Assembly (NCBI GenBank): GCA_007126575.1
Contig: SLBA01000070.1
Location: 1-63,245, forward strand
DNA: 63,245 nt
Source of the DNA: Gemmatimonadota bacterium
GTDB taxonomy: Bacteria; Gemmatimonadota; Gemmatimonadetes; Longimicrobiales; Gaopeijiaceae
Direction of reading: 5' to 3'
A program made the position numbers and the translations under genes. The notes under the pieces were generated by a model. That model had not been told where the DNA came from. It made no database searches and saw only the letters and a list, made by a program, of their open reading frames with translations. Below are positions 26,489 through 34,907 of the stretch, in pieces; positions within the stretch are counted from its first letter, which is position 1; the number at the start of each line of letters is the position of its first letter.

Positions 26489-28594
26489 TCAGAGGGGGCT
26501 GATCCCCATCAGGTCGATCCGGACCGGCTGTCCCGTGAACTCCTGGCGAACCATGAGGTGCGGGGCGTCCCGCATCAGGTAGAGGGTGAGCGGCGCGGGC
26601 CCCCCGCTCACCTCGACGCGCCACACATCGAAACTCCGGCCCTCGCCCAGGTCGAGCGTCTCACTCCCGGTGACGCGCGCCTGTAGCTGGACCGGCTCGC
26701 CACTGGTGGCATCGAGGTAGGGGATGTCGATGCGGGCGCCCTCGGAGAGCTCCGAGATGGCCAGGGCGTACTCGTCCATCCCCGGCAGGAGCATTCCCGG
26801 GCTCAGGGGCTGGTCGAATTCCGTCGTTCCGCCGAGCTGCTCAGGGAGTTCGACCTGTCCGACCAGCTGGCCGTCCTCGACCCGCAGGTCGACGTCGATC
26901 TGAATCGCGCCCTGCGACTGGGTCTGTCGCAGCGAGCGCGGGGTGAAGTCGGTGGCGTCGAAGCGCAGCTCGGTCTCCTGGGTGCTCCCGGCCGCCGTGA
27001 CCGACACGGTCGAGACCCAGTCGTCGGCCTGGCGCTCGAGTCGATATTCGGCGGCGCCCATCGGATTGCCCTGTACGAAGTACTCGTAGCGGCGCACTCC
27101 CTCTTCGAGGATCGCCGGGTTCCAGGACACGGGCTCCCGCTCTCCGACGACGTCCTCGCGGGCGATCGGCGCTCCCTCGATGTCGAAGAGCTCGACCGGT
27201 GCCACGGCCTCGAGGGGCTCGAGAATTCGGGCCCCGTCGCCGACCACGATGATCGCGGCCCGGTCGGGGTGGAGGTGGGCCTGCGCGACCCGCTGCACAT
27301 CCGCGGCGGTCACACTCCGGATCCTCGTGGGATACTCGGTCACGTCGGTGACCGGCAGGCCGAGCAGGAAGGTGGTGGCGAGCTGGCCTGCCACCTGGTC
27401 GGCGGTCTCGAGGCGCAGGGGGAAGCTGCCCGCCAGGAAGTTTCGGGCCGCGTCGAGCTCCTCCTCGGGCACCGGCTCGGTGCGGAGTCGCTCCATCTGG
27501 CGCAGGATTTCGACGGTGGTCGAATCGGTCACCTCGGTGCGCACCTCGGCCGTAGCCGAAAAGGAGCCCAGGTCGGCGGGGCGGCTGAACGACGAGTAGG
27601 CCCCGTAGGTCCAGCCCCGCTCCTCGCGCAGGATCTGGAAGAGTCGGGCGTCGGCGCCCCCGCCGAGCACCCGGTTCATCACCACGAGGGGGAAGTAGTC
27701 GGGGTGGTCGGGCTCGACGCCGGGGTGCCCGACGCGCACGACCGACTGCACCGAACCGGGGCGATTCACCAGGTAGATGCGGGTCTCGCCGCGCGTGGGG
27801 ACGTCCGGAAAGTCGACTTCGGGGGGTGTGCCCGGTGCCCAGTCTCCGAAGTGCTCGCGCACCCGGGTCTCGATCTCGGCGCGCTCGACCTGTCCGGCAA
27901 CGACGAGCAGCGCTCCGCTCGGCTGCAGGAGCCGGTCACGAAGCGCGACCATGTCGTCGCGCGTGATCGACTCGACGGTCGACGGCGTCGAGCTCACACC
28001 GTAGGGGTGATCTCCGTAGACCACCGTCGAGAACCTGCGGTTCGCGATCGCCTGCGGCTGGCCGAGCTGCGCCTGCAGGCTCGAGAGCGTCTGGCGTCGG
28101 GCGAGCTCCACCTCGTCTTCGGGGAAGGTGGCTCGCAGCACGACGTCTTCTAGGAGCTCGAAGGCGGTGTCCATGTGCTCGGTGAGCGCCGAGACGCTGA
28201 CCGAGAAGAAATCCTGGCCTCCCGATGCACCCACCGACCCCCCGACGCCCTCGATGAACTCCGAGATCTCATCGGCGGTCCGGCTCTCGGTCCCCTTCGT
28301 CAGGACCGTGGCGGTGAGTCCCGCCAACCCTGCCTGCGAGGGGTCGAGCAGTGCCGCCCCGCCCGGGGCGTACAGCCGGGCGCTCATCACCGGCTGCGTC
28401 CCGTAGGAGAGCACGATCACCCGAAGCCCGTTTTCGAGGGTGAACTCCTCGAAGGGCGGGAACTCGATCGGGCGCTCCGTCATGGGGGGCGGGGGGTCGG
28501 CCTGTGCCACCAGCTCCGCGGGCCCGAGCGCGACCAGGGTGAACAGGGCGAACGAATACAGGAGTGCGGTGAGACTGCTCTGGAGCCGGCTCAT
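26489..28594 (-). CDS. M16-family protein, inactive-type subunit with extra C-terminal domain
   Basis: A 701-residue exported protein (signal peptide before AQADPPPP). Two M16 half-domains are present (about 45-250 and 250-470), with RREERGWTYGAYSSFSRPADLG typical of the second. The zinc motif HXXEH is absent: the usual position reads AGLAGLTATVLTKGT. In paired M16B peptidases this is the non-catalytic partner that supplies the substrate-binding R/Y residues. An extra C-terminal domain of about 200 residues follows, rich in beta strands and resembling DUF3108-like domains. The ATG overlaps the catalytic partner's stop (ATGA). Confidence 0.88.
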   Translation of the reverse strand: MSRLQSSLTALLYSFALFTLVALGPAELVAQADPPPPMTERPIEFPPFEEFTLENGLRVIVLSYGTQPVMSARLYAPGGAALLDPSQAGLAGLTATVLTKGTESRTADEISEFIEGVGGSVGASGGQDFFSVSVSALTEHMDTAFELLEDVVLRATFPEDEVELARRQTLSSLQAQLGQPQAIANRRFSTVVYGDHPYGVSSTPSTVESITRDDMVALRDRLLQPSGALLVVAGQVERAEIETRVREHFGDWAPGTPPEVDFPDVPTRGETRIYLVNRPGSVQSVVRVGHPGVEPDHPDYFPLVVMNRVLGGGADARLFQILREERGWTYGAYSSFSRPADLGSFSATAEVRTEVTDSTTVEILRQMERLRTEPVPEEELDAARNFLAGSFPLRLETADQVAGQLATTFLLGLPVTDVTEYPTRIRSVTAADVQRVAQAHLHPDRAAIIVVGDGARILEPLEAVAPVELFDIEGAPIAREDVVGEREPVSWNPAILEEGVRRYEYFVQGNPMGAAEYRLERQADDWVSTVSVTAAGSTQETELRFDATDFTPRSLRQTQSQGAIQIDVDLRVEDGQLVGQVELPEQLGGTTEFDQPLSPGMLLPGMDEYALAISELSEGARIDIPYLDATSGEPVQLQARVTGSETLDLGEGRSFDVWRVEVSGGPAPLTLYLMRDAPHLMVRQEFTGQPVRIDLMGISPL

Positions 28595-29961
28595 CGGTCG
28601 TCCTCCTGGCTGGCGGGGCGGGTGAAGATCACGGCGCGGTTGTCCGGTCTGAGGTAGTCGCGGGCGACCCGCTGCACGTCGTCGGCCGTGACCGCTTCGA
28701 TCTGCGCCACGGCGGTCGCGATCGCGTCGGGGGTCCCGTAGAAGCGATTGGCCGACTGGAGCGCTTCGGCTCGGCCCATGACGGACTGGCGGCTGAAAAT
28801 CGTGCCGGCGCGCACCTGGTTGCGTGCCCGTTCGAGCTCCTCCTCGGTGACGCCGTCTTCGATCAGTCGATCGATCTCTTCGTCGATCAGCTCCAGGAGA
28901 CGCTCGGCCTGGACCCCCTGGTTCGAGATGCCGATGAACTGGAAGATGCCGGGCCCGAGCCGGGGCGAGGCTCCGGCGCTCGCCTGCAGGGCCACCTGTT
29001 CGTCGCGGACGAGCCGGCGGTTCAGCCGGGCGCTCTGCCCGGCGCCCAGGACCTGCCCCAGCACGCTGAGCGCGGCCGCGTCGGGGTGACTGCGCTCGAC
29101 GATCCCGTACGAGATCCAGACCGCGGGCAGCTGGGCGTTCGGATCGGTCACCTCGAGCTCGACGGGCAGGTGCGAGAAGGGCTCCTCGCAGACGGCCTCC
29201 TGGGGATCCGGCCCGCGGGGAATCTCGCCGAAGTACTCGTCGATCAGGGCACGGGCCTCGGCTTCGTCGAAGGCTCCGACGACGGTGAGGGTGGCGTTGT
29301 TCGGGGCGTAGTAGCGGTCGAAGAACTCCTGGACATCGGGGAGCTCCGCCGCGTCGAGGTCTTCGGGGGATCCGATCACCGAGTGGGCGTAGGGGAAGCA
29401 CGAGGTGGAGTCGTAGGCCGCGTAGAAGGCCGCCTGGAGCTGCGATGTCCCGTAGGGGGAGTTGTCGATCCGCAGGCGGCGCTCCTCCTTCACGACCTCG
29501 ACTTCGCGCGCCATGTTCTCGGCCGTGATCCGCAGCGACCGCATCCGGTCGGCCTCGAGCCAGAGCGCCAGGTTCATCCGCTCGGGCGGGACGGTCTGGA
29601 AGTAGTTGGTGCGATCTTCGGTGATCGACGCGTTCAGGGAGCCCCCCGCCCGCTCGACGAGCTGGAAGTGGGCCCCTTCGGGCACATTCTCGGAGCCCTG
29701 GAACATGAGGTGCTCGAAGAGGTGTGCGAAGCCGGACCGGCCGGGCCTCTCGTTGCGGCTTCCCACGGCATACCAGAGATTGACGGCCACGGCGGTCGAT
29801 CCGTCGTCGGGAGCCAGGATCACGTGGAGCCCGTTGTCGAGGTGATAGGCCTCGAATGGGAAGTCGCCGGTGGTCTGTGCGGTCTGTGCCGGAAGCGGGG
29901 ACACCCCGAAGGCTCCGGCCAGAGCGAGGGTGCAGAGGACGGTTGAAAGTCTTGGGCGCAT
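28591..29961 (-). CDS. M16-family zinc metallopeptidase, catalytic subunit
   Basis: A 456-residue exported zinc peptidase of the insulinase/processing-peptidase family. A signal peptide ends near PLPAQT. The inverted zinc motif HXXEH is HLFEH at residues 80-84, and the distal glutamate lies in the helix EVEVVKEERRLRIDN. It probably degrades peptides or small unfolded proteins in the periplasm as a heterodimer with the next gene product, which lacks the motif. The two genes overlap by four bases. A divergent promoter region of 130 bases separates it from the SRAP gene. Confidence 0.93.
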   Translation of the reverse strand: MRPRLSTVLCTLALAGAFGVSPLPAQTAQTTGDFPFEAYHLDNGLHVILAPDDGSTAVAVNLWYAVGSRNERPGRSGFAHLFEHLMFQGSENVPEGAHFQLVERAGGSLNASITEDRTNYFQTVPPERMNLALWLEADRMRSLRITAENMAREVEVVKEERRLRIDNSPYGTSQLQAAFYAAYDSTSCFPYAHSVIGSPEDLDAAELPDVQEFFDRYYAPNNATLTVVGAFDEAEARALIDEYFGEIPRGPDPQEAVCEEPFSHLPVELEVTDPNAQLPAVWISYGIVERSHPDAAALSVLGQVLGAGQSARLNRRLVRDEQVALQASAGASPRLGPGIFQFIGISNQGVQAERLLELIDEEIDRLIEDGVTEEELERARNQVRAGTIFSRQSVMGRAEALQSANRFYGTPDAIATAVAQIEAVTADDVQRVARDYLRPDNRAVIFTRPASQEDDR

Positions 29962-30028
29962 GGTCGGCAGGGGTTCTGCATCGGCCGGTGGGCGGCGAAT
30001 GCGGTGGTGGGAACGTCATCGCTCGATT

Positions 30029-30056
30029 CAACTTGATACTACGAAAAGCGAAGTTG
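30029..30056. promoter_or_regulatory. Inverted repeat in the M16/SRAP divergent promoter region
   Basis: CAACTT and AAGTTG are separated by 16 bases in an AT-rich island between the two divergent genes. It resembles an operator controlling one or both. No known LexA box pattern was seen, although SRAP genes are often SOS-linked. Confidence 0.4.
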
Positions 30057-30091
30057 GTTTCTTCAACGGCCTTCCAGGGGAGAGAACGAGG

Positions 30092-30811
30092 ATGTGTGGT
30101 CGATACTCGTTGACGACGGAGCAGGAGGCCCTGGCGGTCGCGCTCGGGGTCGAGGGTCTCGTGCACCCGACGCCCCGGTACAACATCGCCCCCACGCAGC
30201 AGGTGCCGGTGCTTTCCTGGGGAGATGGGAGTGGGCGAGCCGGGACGCTCCAGGCCGGGGTGCAGCGATGGGGGCTGGTGCCCTCGTGGGCGGAGTCCCC
30301 GTCGTCCGGAGCCCCGCTGATCAACGCGCGGTCGGAGACGGCCCACCGAAAGCCCTCCTTTCGAGAGCCCTTTCGCCGATCCCGATGCCTGGTTCCGGCC
30401 GACGGCTTCTTCGAATGGGTATCGGGTGCGGGGGGGAAGGTGCCCTTCTGGATCCACCGCCCGGACCGCGCGCCCTTCACCTTCGCCGGGCTCTCGGACG
30501 CGTGGCGGTCGCCCGAGGGAGAGGTCGTCGAGAGCTTCACGATCCTCACCACCGAGGCCGATGATGCACTCCGCCGAATCCATCACCGCATGCCCGTGGT
30601 GATCGAGGAGCGCCGCCGGGCGGAGTGGCTCGATCCCGAGGCATCCCTCGAGGGGCTGAGAGCGGTCCTCGCGGGCGCCCGATCGGAGGGACTGGTCACG
30701 ACCGAAGTCTCGACTCGAGTGAACTCACCGGCGAACGACGATCCCGATTGTGTCGTCCCGGTCGAGGACTCCGGCCCGCGGGGCATCGTGGAGCAGACCT
30801 CACTCTTCTGA
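30092..30811 (+). CDS. SOS-response-associated peptidase family protein (SRAP; YedK/HMCES-like)
   Basis: A 239-residue SRAP protein. The family forms a covalent thiazolidine crosslink with abasic sites in single-stranded DNA, shielding them. Cys2 (MCGRYSL) becomes N-terminal after Met removal and is the crosslinking residue. Asn78 (INARSET), Glu108 (GFFEW) and His165 (IHHRMPVV) complete the active site, so the protein should be functional. ATG 30092 must be the start because Cys2 has to be terminal. It is monocistronic and divergent from the M16 operon. Confidence 0.93.
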   Translation: MCGRYSLTTEQEALAVALGVEGLVHPTPRYNIAPTQQVPVLSWGDGSGRAGTLQAGVQRWGLVPSWAESPSSGAPLINARSETAHRKPSFREPFRRSRCLVPADGFFEWVSGAGGKVPFWIHRPDRAPFTFAGLSDAWRSPEGEVVESFTILTTEADDALRRIHHRMPVVIEERRRAEWLDPEASLEGLRAVLAGARSEGLVTTEVSTRVNSPANDDPDCVVPVEDSGPRGIVEQTSLF

Positions 30812-30865
30812 GGGCCCCGGCGAGCTGGGGCGACCCTCCTCGTCCGCGGCCGAGGGGGCTGAGAA

Positions 30866-30895
30866 TTGACGCGGGTTCGTTCGACAGCCTATGAT
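30866..30895 (+). promoter_or_regulatory. Strong sigma-70 promoter of the S9 peptidase gene
   Basis: TTGACG (30866-30871), 18-base spacer, TATGAT (30890-30895). Transcription would begin near 30902, leaving a leader of about 100 bases. Because in-frame ATGs at 30891 and 30894 fall inside the -10 box, this supports the later start at 31005. Confidence 0.75.
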
Positions 30896-31004
30896 GCCTC
30901 CATCACCGATTCCAACCGCCGCCCCTCGAGGGCGGTGGATTTCGCAGTTCAACGACCACGTCGTCGGGGACACGTCCCCCGATCGGCCAGAGGGAACGAA
31001 TTCC

Positions 31005-33341
31005 ATGCGACGAATCCTCCTTGCACTCTCGATCCTGGTGCTGATTCCGATCCAGGTGTCGGCCCAGGAAACCCGGACCATCGAGCCCGAGGACTACTAC
31101 CGGGTCCAGAGCCTGGGCAGCCCGGCTCTCTCCCCCGACGGGCGGCACCTCCTGTACACGATCCAGACGATCCGCCAGTCGTCGAACGATCGGATCACCC
31201 ACATCTGGTGGACGGATCTCGAGACCGGCACCAACCAGCGTCTGAGCACGCGCGGGGTGAATTCGACCAATCCGAACTGGACCCCCGATGGACGACGGAT
31301 CTACTTCAACACGCAGCGAGGGGACGAGAGCGGCGTTCACTTCCTGAACTTCGCCGAGCCCGGGGGAGAGGCCTACCGGATTCCGGGGCTGACCGGCGGG
31401 TTCACCTTCCATCCGAGTGGGGAATGGGCGCTGGTGACGCGCCAGGTCGAGGTCGAGTCCGACGAGGAGCAAGAGGAGGAGGAGCGGAGTGAGCGGGCCG
31501 AACGCAGCTACTGGCCCAGCGGGACGCCGGGGCTGACCGGCCCCACGCACGAATCCACGCGGGGCATGACCGAAGAGGAGCGCAATCGCGACGTGTACGT
31601 GATCACGCACCCGAACTACAAGCGCGACGGCACCCTCTCCTTCGTCGGCCCGGGTCAGGGTGGCTGGGGCGGACAGGGCGGAAACGACTCGTTCACCCAG
31701 TTCTTCCGCGTTCCGGCGGACGGACTTCCCGAGGGGGAAGAGGCCGAGCAGATCACCTTCGACGAGGTGAACAAGAGCTTTCAGGGGTTCTCCGATGACG
31801 GACGATACATCCTCTACACGGTCAATCTGACCGCGGCCGAAGAGGCGGAAGAGGAGCAGGCGCCCGAGCCCGAAGCGCCTGAAGAGGAAGAGGTCCAGGA
31901 GGCCGAAGAGGAAGAAGAGGAGATGTCCGAGATCGCGGTCTACCGGATCCCGGTGGCCGGTGGGGAGCCCGAAGAGCTCTTCCGCGCTCGCTCGAACCTG
32001 CGGGGAATCACCACGTCGCCGAACGGAAGCCATCTGGCCCTCGTCCGGACCGATGCCCCGCGCACCGACCCCTACATCCAGGTGATCTCGATCCCCGGGG
32101 GTGAGGTGCAGGCCGAACTGGCCAAGGACGACTGGGTCTACTCGGTGGGCAACCCGACCTGGAGCACCGACAGCCGTGAGCTCCTCTTCACCTCGGCGAT
32201 CGGGGGCGAGGACCAGCTGGTCAGGGTCGCGGCCGCCGGAGGCCGGGTGGAGCGGGTAACCGAGGGTCGACACACCTTCAGCGGTCTCGACATGAATCTG
32301 GAGCAGAACCGGATCGCGTACGTGAAGAGCACGGCGGAGAGGCCGTGGGAGGCCTTCGTGGCCGATCTGAGTGGCGCGAACGAGCGGCAGGTGACCTCGG
32401 TGAACGCAGACTGGCTCGCCGAGGTGCGCCTCTCCGAGGTGGAGCACTTCTCCTTCGAGGGGGTGCCCCACAACCGCGACTGGCTCGATGAGCTGCCGCG
32501 GCGGGGCGTCGAGTACATGCTGGCCAACAACGCCCCGAACGGGGATTCCTTCGAGGTCGATGCCTGGCTCGTCTACCCGATCGACTACGAGCCGGGGCAG
32601 ACCTATCCCATGGTGTTGTCGATCCACGGCGGCCCGCACTCGCGCTACGCGGAGACCTGGTTCCACGAGTTCCAGATGCTCGCCGCCGAGGGGATGTTCG
32701 TGCTGTACCCGAACCCGCGCGGGTCTTCGGGCTACGGAATGGACTTCCAGTTCTCGACCCTCAACGCCTGGGGGATCGATGACATGAAGGACATCATTCA
32801 GGCGGTCGACATCGTGGTGGACCGCGGGCTGGTTGATCCGGAGCGAATCGGGATCACCGGTGGCTCGTATGGCGGGTTCATGACCAGCTGGATCACCGCG
32901 CACGACCAGCGCTGGGCCGCCGCGCTCACCGCACGTGGCATCGTGAACTGGCTCTCGTTCTACGGGGTATCCGATGCGTCGGGTCTGCTCGAGGCGGAGT
33001 TCGGAGGGATGCCGTGGCCCTTCCTGAGCGAGGACGAGGGCAGCTACAACCTGGCGATGATGCTCTCGCCGCTCGTCTGGGCCGACCGTGTCGAGACCCC
33101 CACCCTGATCGTCCACTCGATCAACGACTACCGGACGCCGCTGGTCGAGGGAGAGCAGTGGTACCGGGCCCTGCACAAGCAGGAGGTCCCGGTCAAGATG
33201 GTCCTCTTCCCCGACTCGTCGCACGGTCTCTCGCGTACGGGTGAGCCGTGGCTCCTGGTCCGGCGACTCCACGAGTACATGGACTGGTTCCGCTCGTACC
33301 TGGTCGAGGACAACCCCGTGGTCGTCGTCGACAACAACTGA
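31005..33341 (+). CDS. Exported S9-family serine peptidase (acylaminoacyl/dipeptidyl peptidase type)
   Basis: A 778-residue prolyl-oligopeptidase-family enzyme with a signal peptide (RRILLALSILVLIPIQVSA). A beta-propeller made of WD40-like TolB repeats (for example PALSPDGRHLLYT, NPNWTPDGRRIYF) precedes the hydrolase domain. The nucleophile is Ser621 in GGSYGG, the acid is in HSINDYRTP and the histidine in PDSSHGLSR. The triad is complete. It removes dipeptides or acyl-amino acids from peptides in the periplasm. An acidic insert of about 30 residues (nt 31834-31926), mostly Glu with Pro and Ala, interrupts the propeller. The preferred start is ATG 31005, as the promoter overlaps the earlier ones. 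Confidence 0.92.
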   Translation: MRRILLALSILVLIPIQVSAQETRTIEPEDYYRVQSLGSPALSPDGRHLLYTIQTIRQSSNDRITHIWWTDLETGTNQRLSTRGVNSTNPNWTPDGRRIYFNTQRGDESGVHFLNFAEPGGEAYRIPGLTGGFTFHPSGEWALVTRQVEVESDEEQEEEERSERAERSYWPSGTPGLTGPTHESTRGMTEEERNRDVYVITHPNYKRDGTLSFVGPGQGGWGGQGGNDSFTQFFRVPADGLPEGEEAEQITFDEVNKSFQGFSDDGRYILYTVNLTAAEEAEEEQAPEPEAPEEEEVQEAEEEEEEMSEIAVYRIPVAGGEPEELFRARSNLRGITTSPNGSHLALVRTDAPRTDPYIQVISIPGGEVQAELAKDDWVYSVGNPTWSTDSRELLFTSAIGGEDQLVRVAAAGGRVERVTEGRHTFSGLDMNLEQNRIAYVKSTAERPWEAFVADLSGANERQVTSVNADWLAEVRLSEVEHFSFEGVPHNRDWLDELPRRGVEYMLANNAPNGDSFEVDAWLVYPIDYEPGQTYPMVLSIHGGPHSRYAETWFHEFQMLAAEGMFVLYPNPRGSSGYGMDFQFSTLNAWGIDDMKDIIQAVDIVVDRGLVDPERIGITGGSYGGFMTSWITAHDQRWAAALTARGIVNWLSFYGVSDASGLLEAEFGGMPWPFLSEDEGSYNLAMMLSPLVWADRVETPTLIVHSINDYRTPLVEGEQWYRALHKQEVPVKMVLFPDSSHGLSRTGEPWLLVRRLHEYMDWFRSYLVEDNPVVVVDNN

Positions 33342-33420
33342 GGATTCTTCGGTGGGGTCGGGACCCGTTGCGGGCACCCCGGCCCCGCCATTCCCCTGAA
33401 CCCGGACTCCGCTGAATTCC

Positions 33421-34857
33421 ATGGCTCAGCCCTTCGGCGGTCGTGCTCGTGAATCCAGGCCGGTTCCCCTCAGGGCGCTCGGCCTTTCCCTGCTCGCGCT
33501 CAGCGCTCCCGTGGTGGGCGCGCTCGCGGCCCCCGACTGGATGGTCGAGGAGTCGGGGGTGCTGCTCTGGCTGACCGTGCTGATCCCCCCCTTCCTGCTC
33601 ACCTACTATCGCGGGTGGCAGGGGGCGTCGGTGGGATTGGCCGGAGGCATGGCCGCCCTGGCCATGGCCCAGGTCCTCCTCGTCGTCCTGGACCTGGCCG
33701 CGCCCAACTTCCAGATCATCTTCTGGATGGTGTGCACCTACATCGGCGTCTGCATCGGGATCGGACTCCTGGCGGAGCTTCTGCGCCGCGAGCGGGCCGA
33801 GGCCGAGGCGATGGCCCTGACCGATCCGCTCACCCAGCTTCCGAACCGCCGGCACGCATCGATCTTCATCGACGCGGCCTTCGCGGCGGGAATCCGGGGG
33901 GAGCCGGTCTCGGCGGTCCTGATGGATCTCGACCACTTCAAGCAGTTCAACGATCGGCACGGGCACAGCGCGGGCGACGACGTACTCTGCTCGTTCGCCG
34001 CGGCCCTGCATCGGGCGACCCGTCGGATGGACCTGTCCTGCCGCTGGGGGGGCGAGGAGTTCCTGAGCATTCTCTCGAACTGTACCGCCGAGGGGGCGCG
34101 GATCTTCGTGGGCCGTGTCCGCTCGGAGTTCGCGAAGGAGGAGTTCGAGTGGGGGGAGGTCACCTTCTCGGCGGGGATCGCCCAGTACGCGTCGGGGATG
34201 CGCTCCTCCGACGAGATGGTGGCCGCGGCGGACCGCGCCCTCTACGATGCGAAGGATGCGGGCCGCAACTGCACCCGGATCTCGGAAGCGCCCCCCGTCG
34301 AGGTGGACCTGGTCCCGGGCTCACCGGGCGACCCGGCGACATCGGGCGGCCCCCCCATCGTCAAGGTTGTGCTTCGCCCCGACGAGGAGGCCGGTCTGGG
34401 ATTCGATCCGGTCGAGGAGGAGGCGAGCCTCGCCGAGGCGATCGAGGGCGGACTGCCGACCGGAGAGGGGTCGATCCTGGTGGTGGACGACCACGCCCCG
34501 ACCCGTCGGGGAATCGGGCGATTCCTGCGCCGCCTCGGGTATTCCGTGGTCGAGGCCCCGGACGGGCGCAGCGCTCTGGCCTCGGCCCGGTCGATGGAGT
34601 CGCTCGACCTGCTGCTGACGGACCTGGTGATGCCGGGGATGAGCGGGTTCACCCTCATGCAGAAGCTCGAAGAAGAGCATGGACCGCGTCGAGTCCTCTA
34701 CATTTCGGGCCACGAGCAGAGCGAAGTGATCTGGGACGGCGCGCCGGGGGCACTGATCGAGTATCTTTCGAAGCCGATGGAGCCCGCGGTGCTCGCCCGG
34801 GCGGTCCGAGATCTGCTCGACCGTCCGGTACCCGAGGTCGCGAACACTCCATCCTGA
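33421..34857 (+). CDS. Membrane diguanylate cyclase with C-terminal receiver domain
   Basis: A 478-residue protein with four predicted N-terminal membrane helices (residues 16-120), a coiled-coil link, then a GGDEF domain with active-site GGEEF at 210-214 and LTDPLTQLPNRR at its start. After a Pro/Glu-rich linker (about 285-350) a CheY-like receiver domain ends the protein: phospho-acceptor Asp401 in LTDLVMPG, conserved Lys451 in LSKPMEP, acidic pocket VVDDH. It should make cyclic di-GMP. The receiver being C-terminal is the reverse of the usual PleD/WspR order. An RXXD inhibitory site is not obvious. No kinase is adjacent. Confidence 0.9.
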   Translation: MAQPFGGRARESRPVPLRALGLSLLALSAPVVGALAAPDWMVEESGVLLWLTVLIPPFLLTYYRGWQGASVGLAGGMAALAMAQVLLVVLDLAAPNFQIIFWMVCTYIGVCIGIGLLAELLRRERAEAEAMALTDPLTQLPNRRHASIFIDAAFAAGIRGEPVSAVLMDLDHFKQFNDRHGHSAGDDVLCSFAAALHRATRRMDLSCRWGGEEFLSILSNCTAEGARIFVGRVRSEFAKEEFEWGEVTFSAGIAQYASGMRSSDEMVAAADRALYDAKDAGRNCTRISEAPPVEVDLVPGSPGDPATSGGPPIVKVVLRPDEEAGLGFDPVEEEASLAEAIEGGLPTGEGSILVVDDHAPTRRGIGRFLRRLGYSVVEAPDGRSALASARSMESLDLLLTDLVMPGMSGFTLMQKLEEEHGPRRVLYISGHEQSEVIWDGAPGALIEYLSKPMEPAVLARAVRDLLDRPVPEVANTPS

Positions 34858-34907
34858 CCGAAGCTCCGGTCGGTCCGCCTCCTTCATTCCGATTCTCGAG
34901 GTCCTAC

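Noticed and set aside
30011-30090. LexA box for the SRAP gene
   Set aside because: Neither CTGT-N8-ACAG, GTTC-N7-GTTC nor GAAC-N4-GTTC was found; only the CAACTT/AAGTTG repeat is there.
26489-30586. A single open frame of 1365 codons on the minus strand spanning both M16 genes and part of the SRAP gene
   Set aside because: Only the part from 28594 down has a signal peptide and M16 domains. The upstream part is Arg/Pro-rich antisense or out-of-frame reading of GC-rich genes.
30891-31004. Earlier ATG starts for the S9 peptidase
   Set aside because: They lie within or next to the -10 box TATGAT, and the signal peptide begins at 31005.
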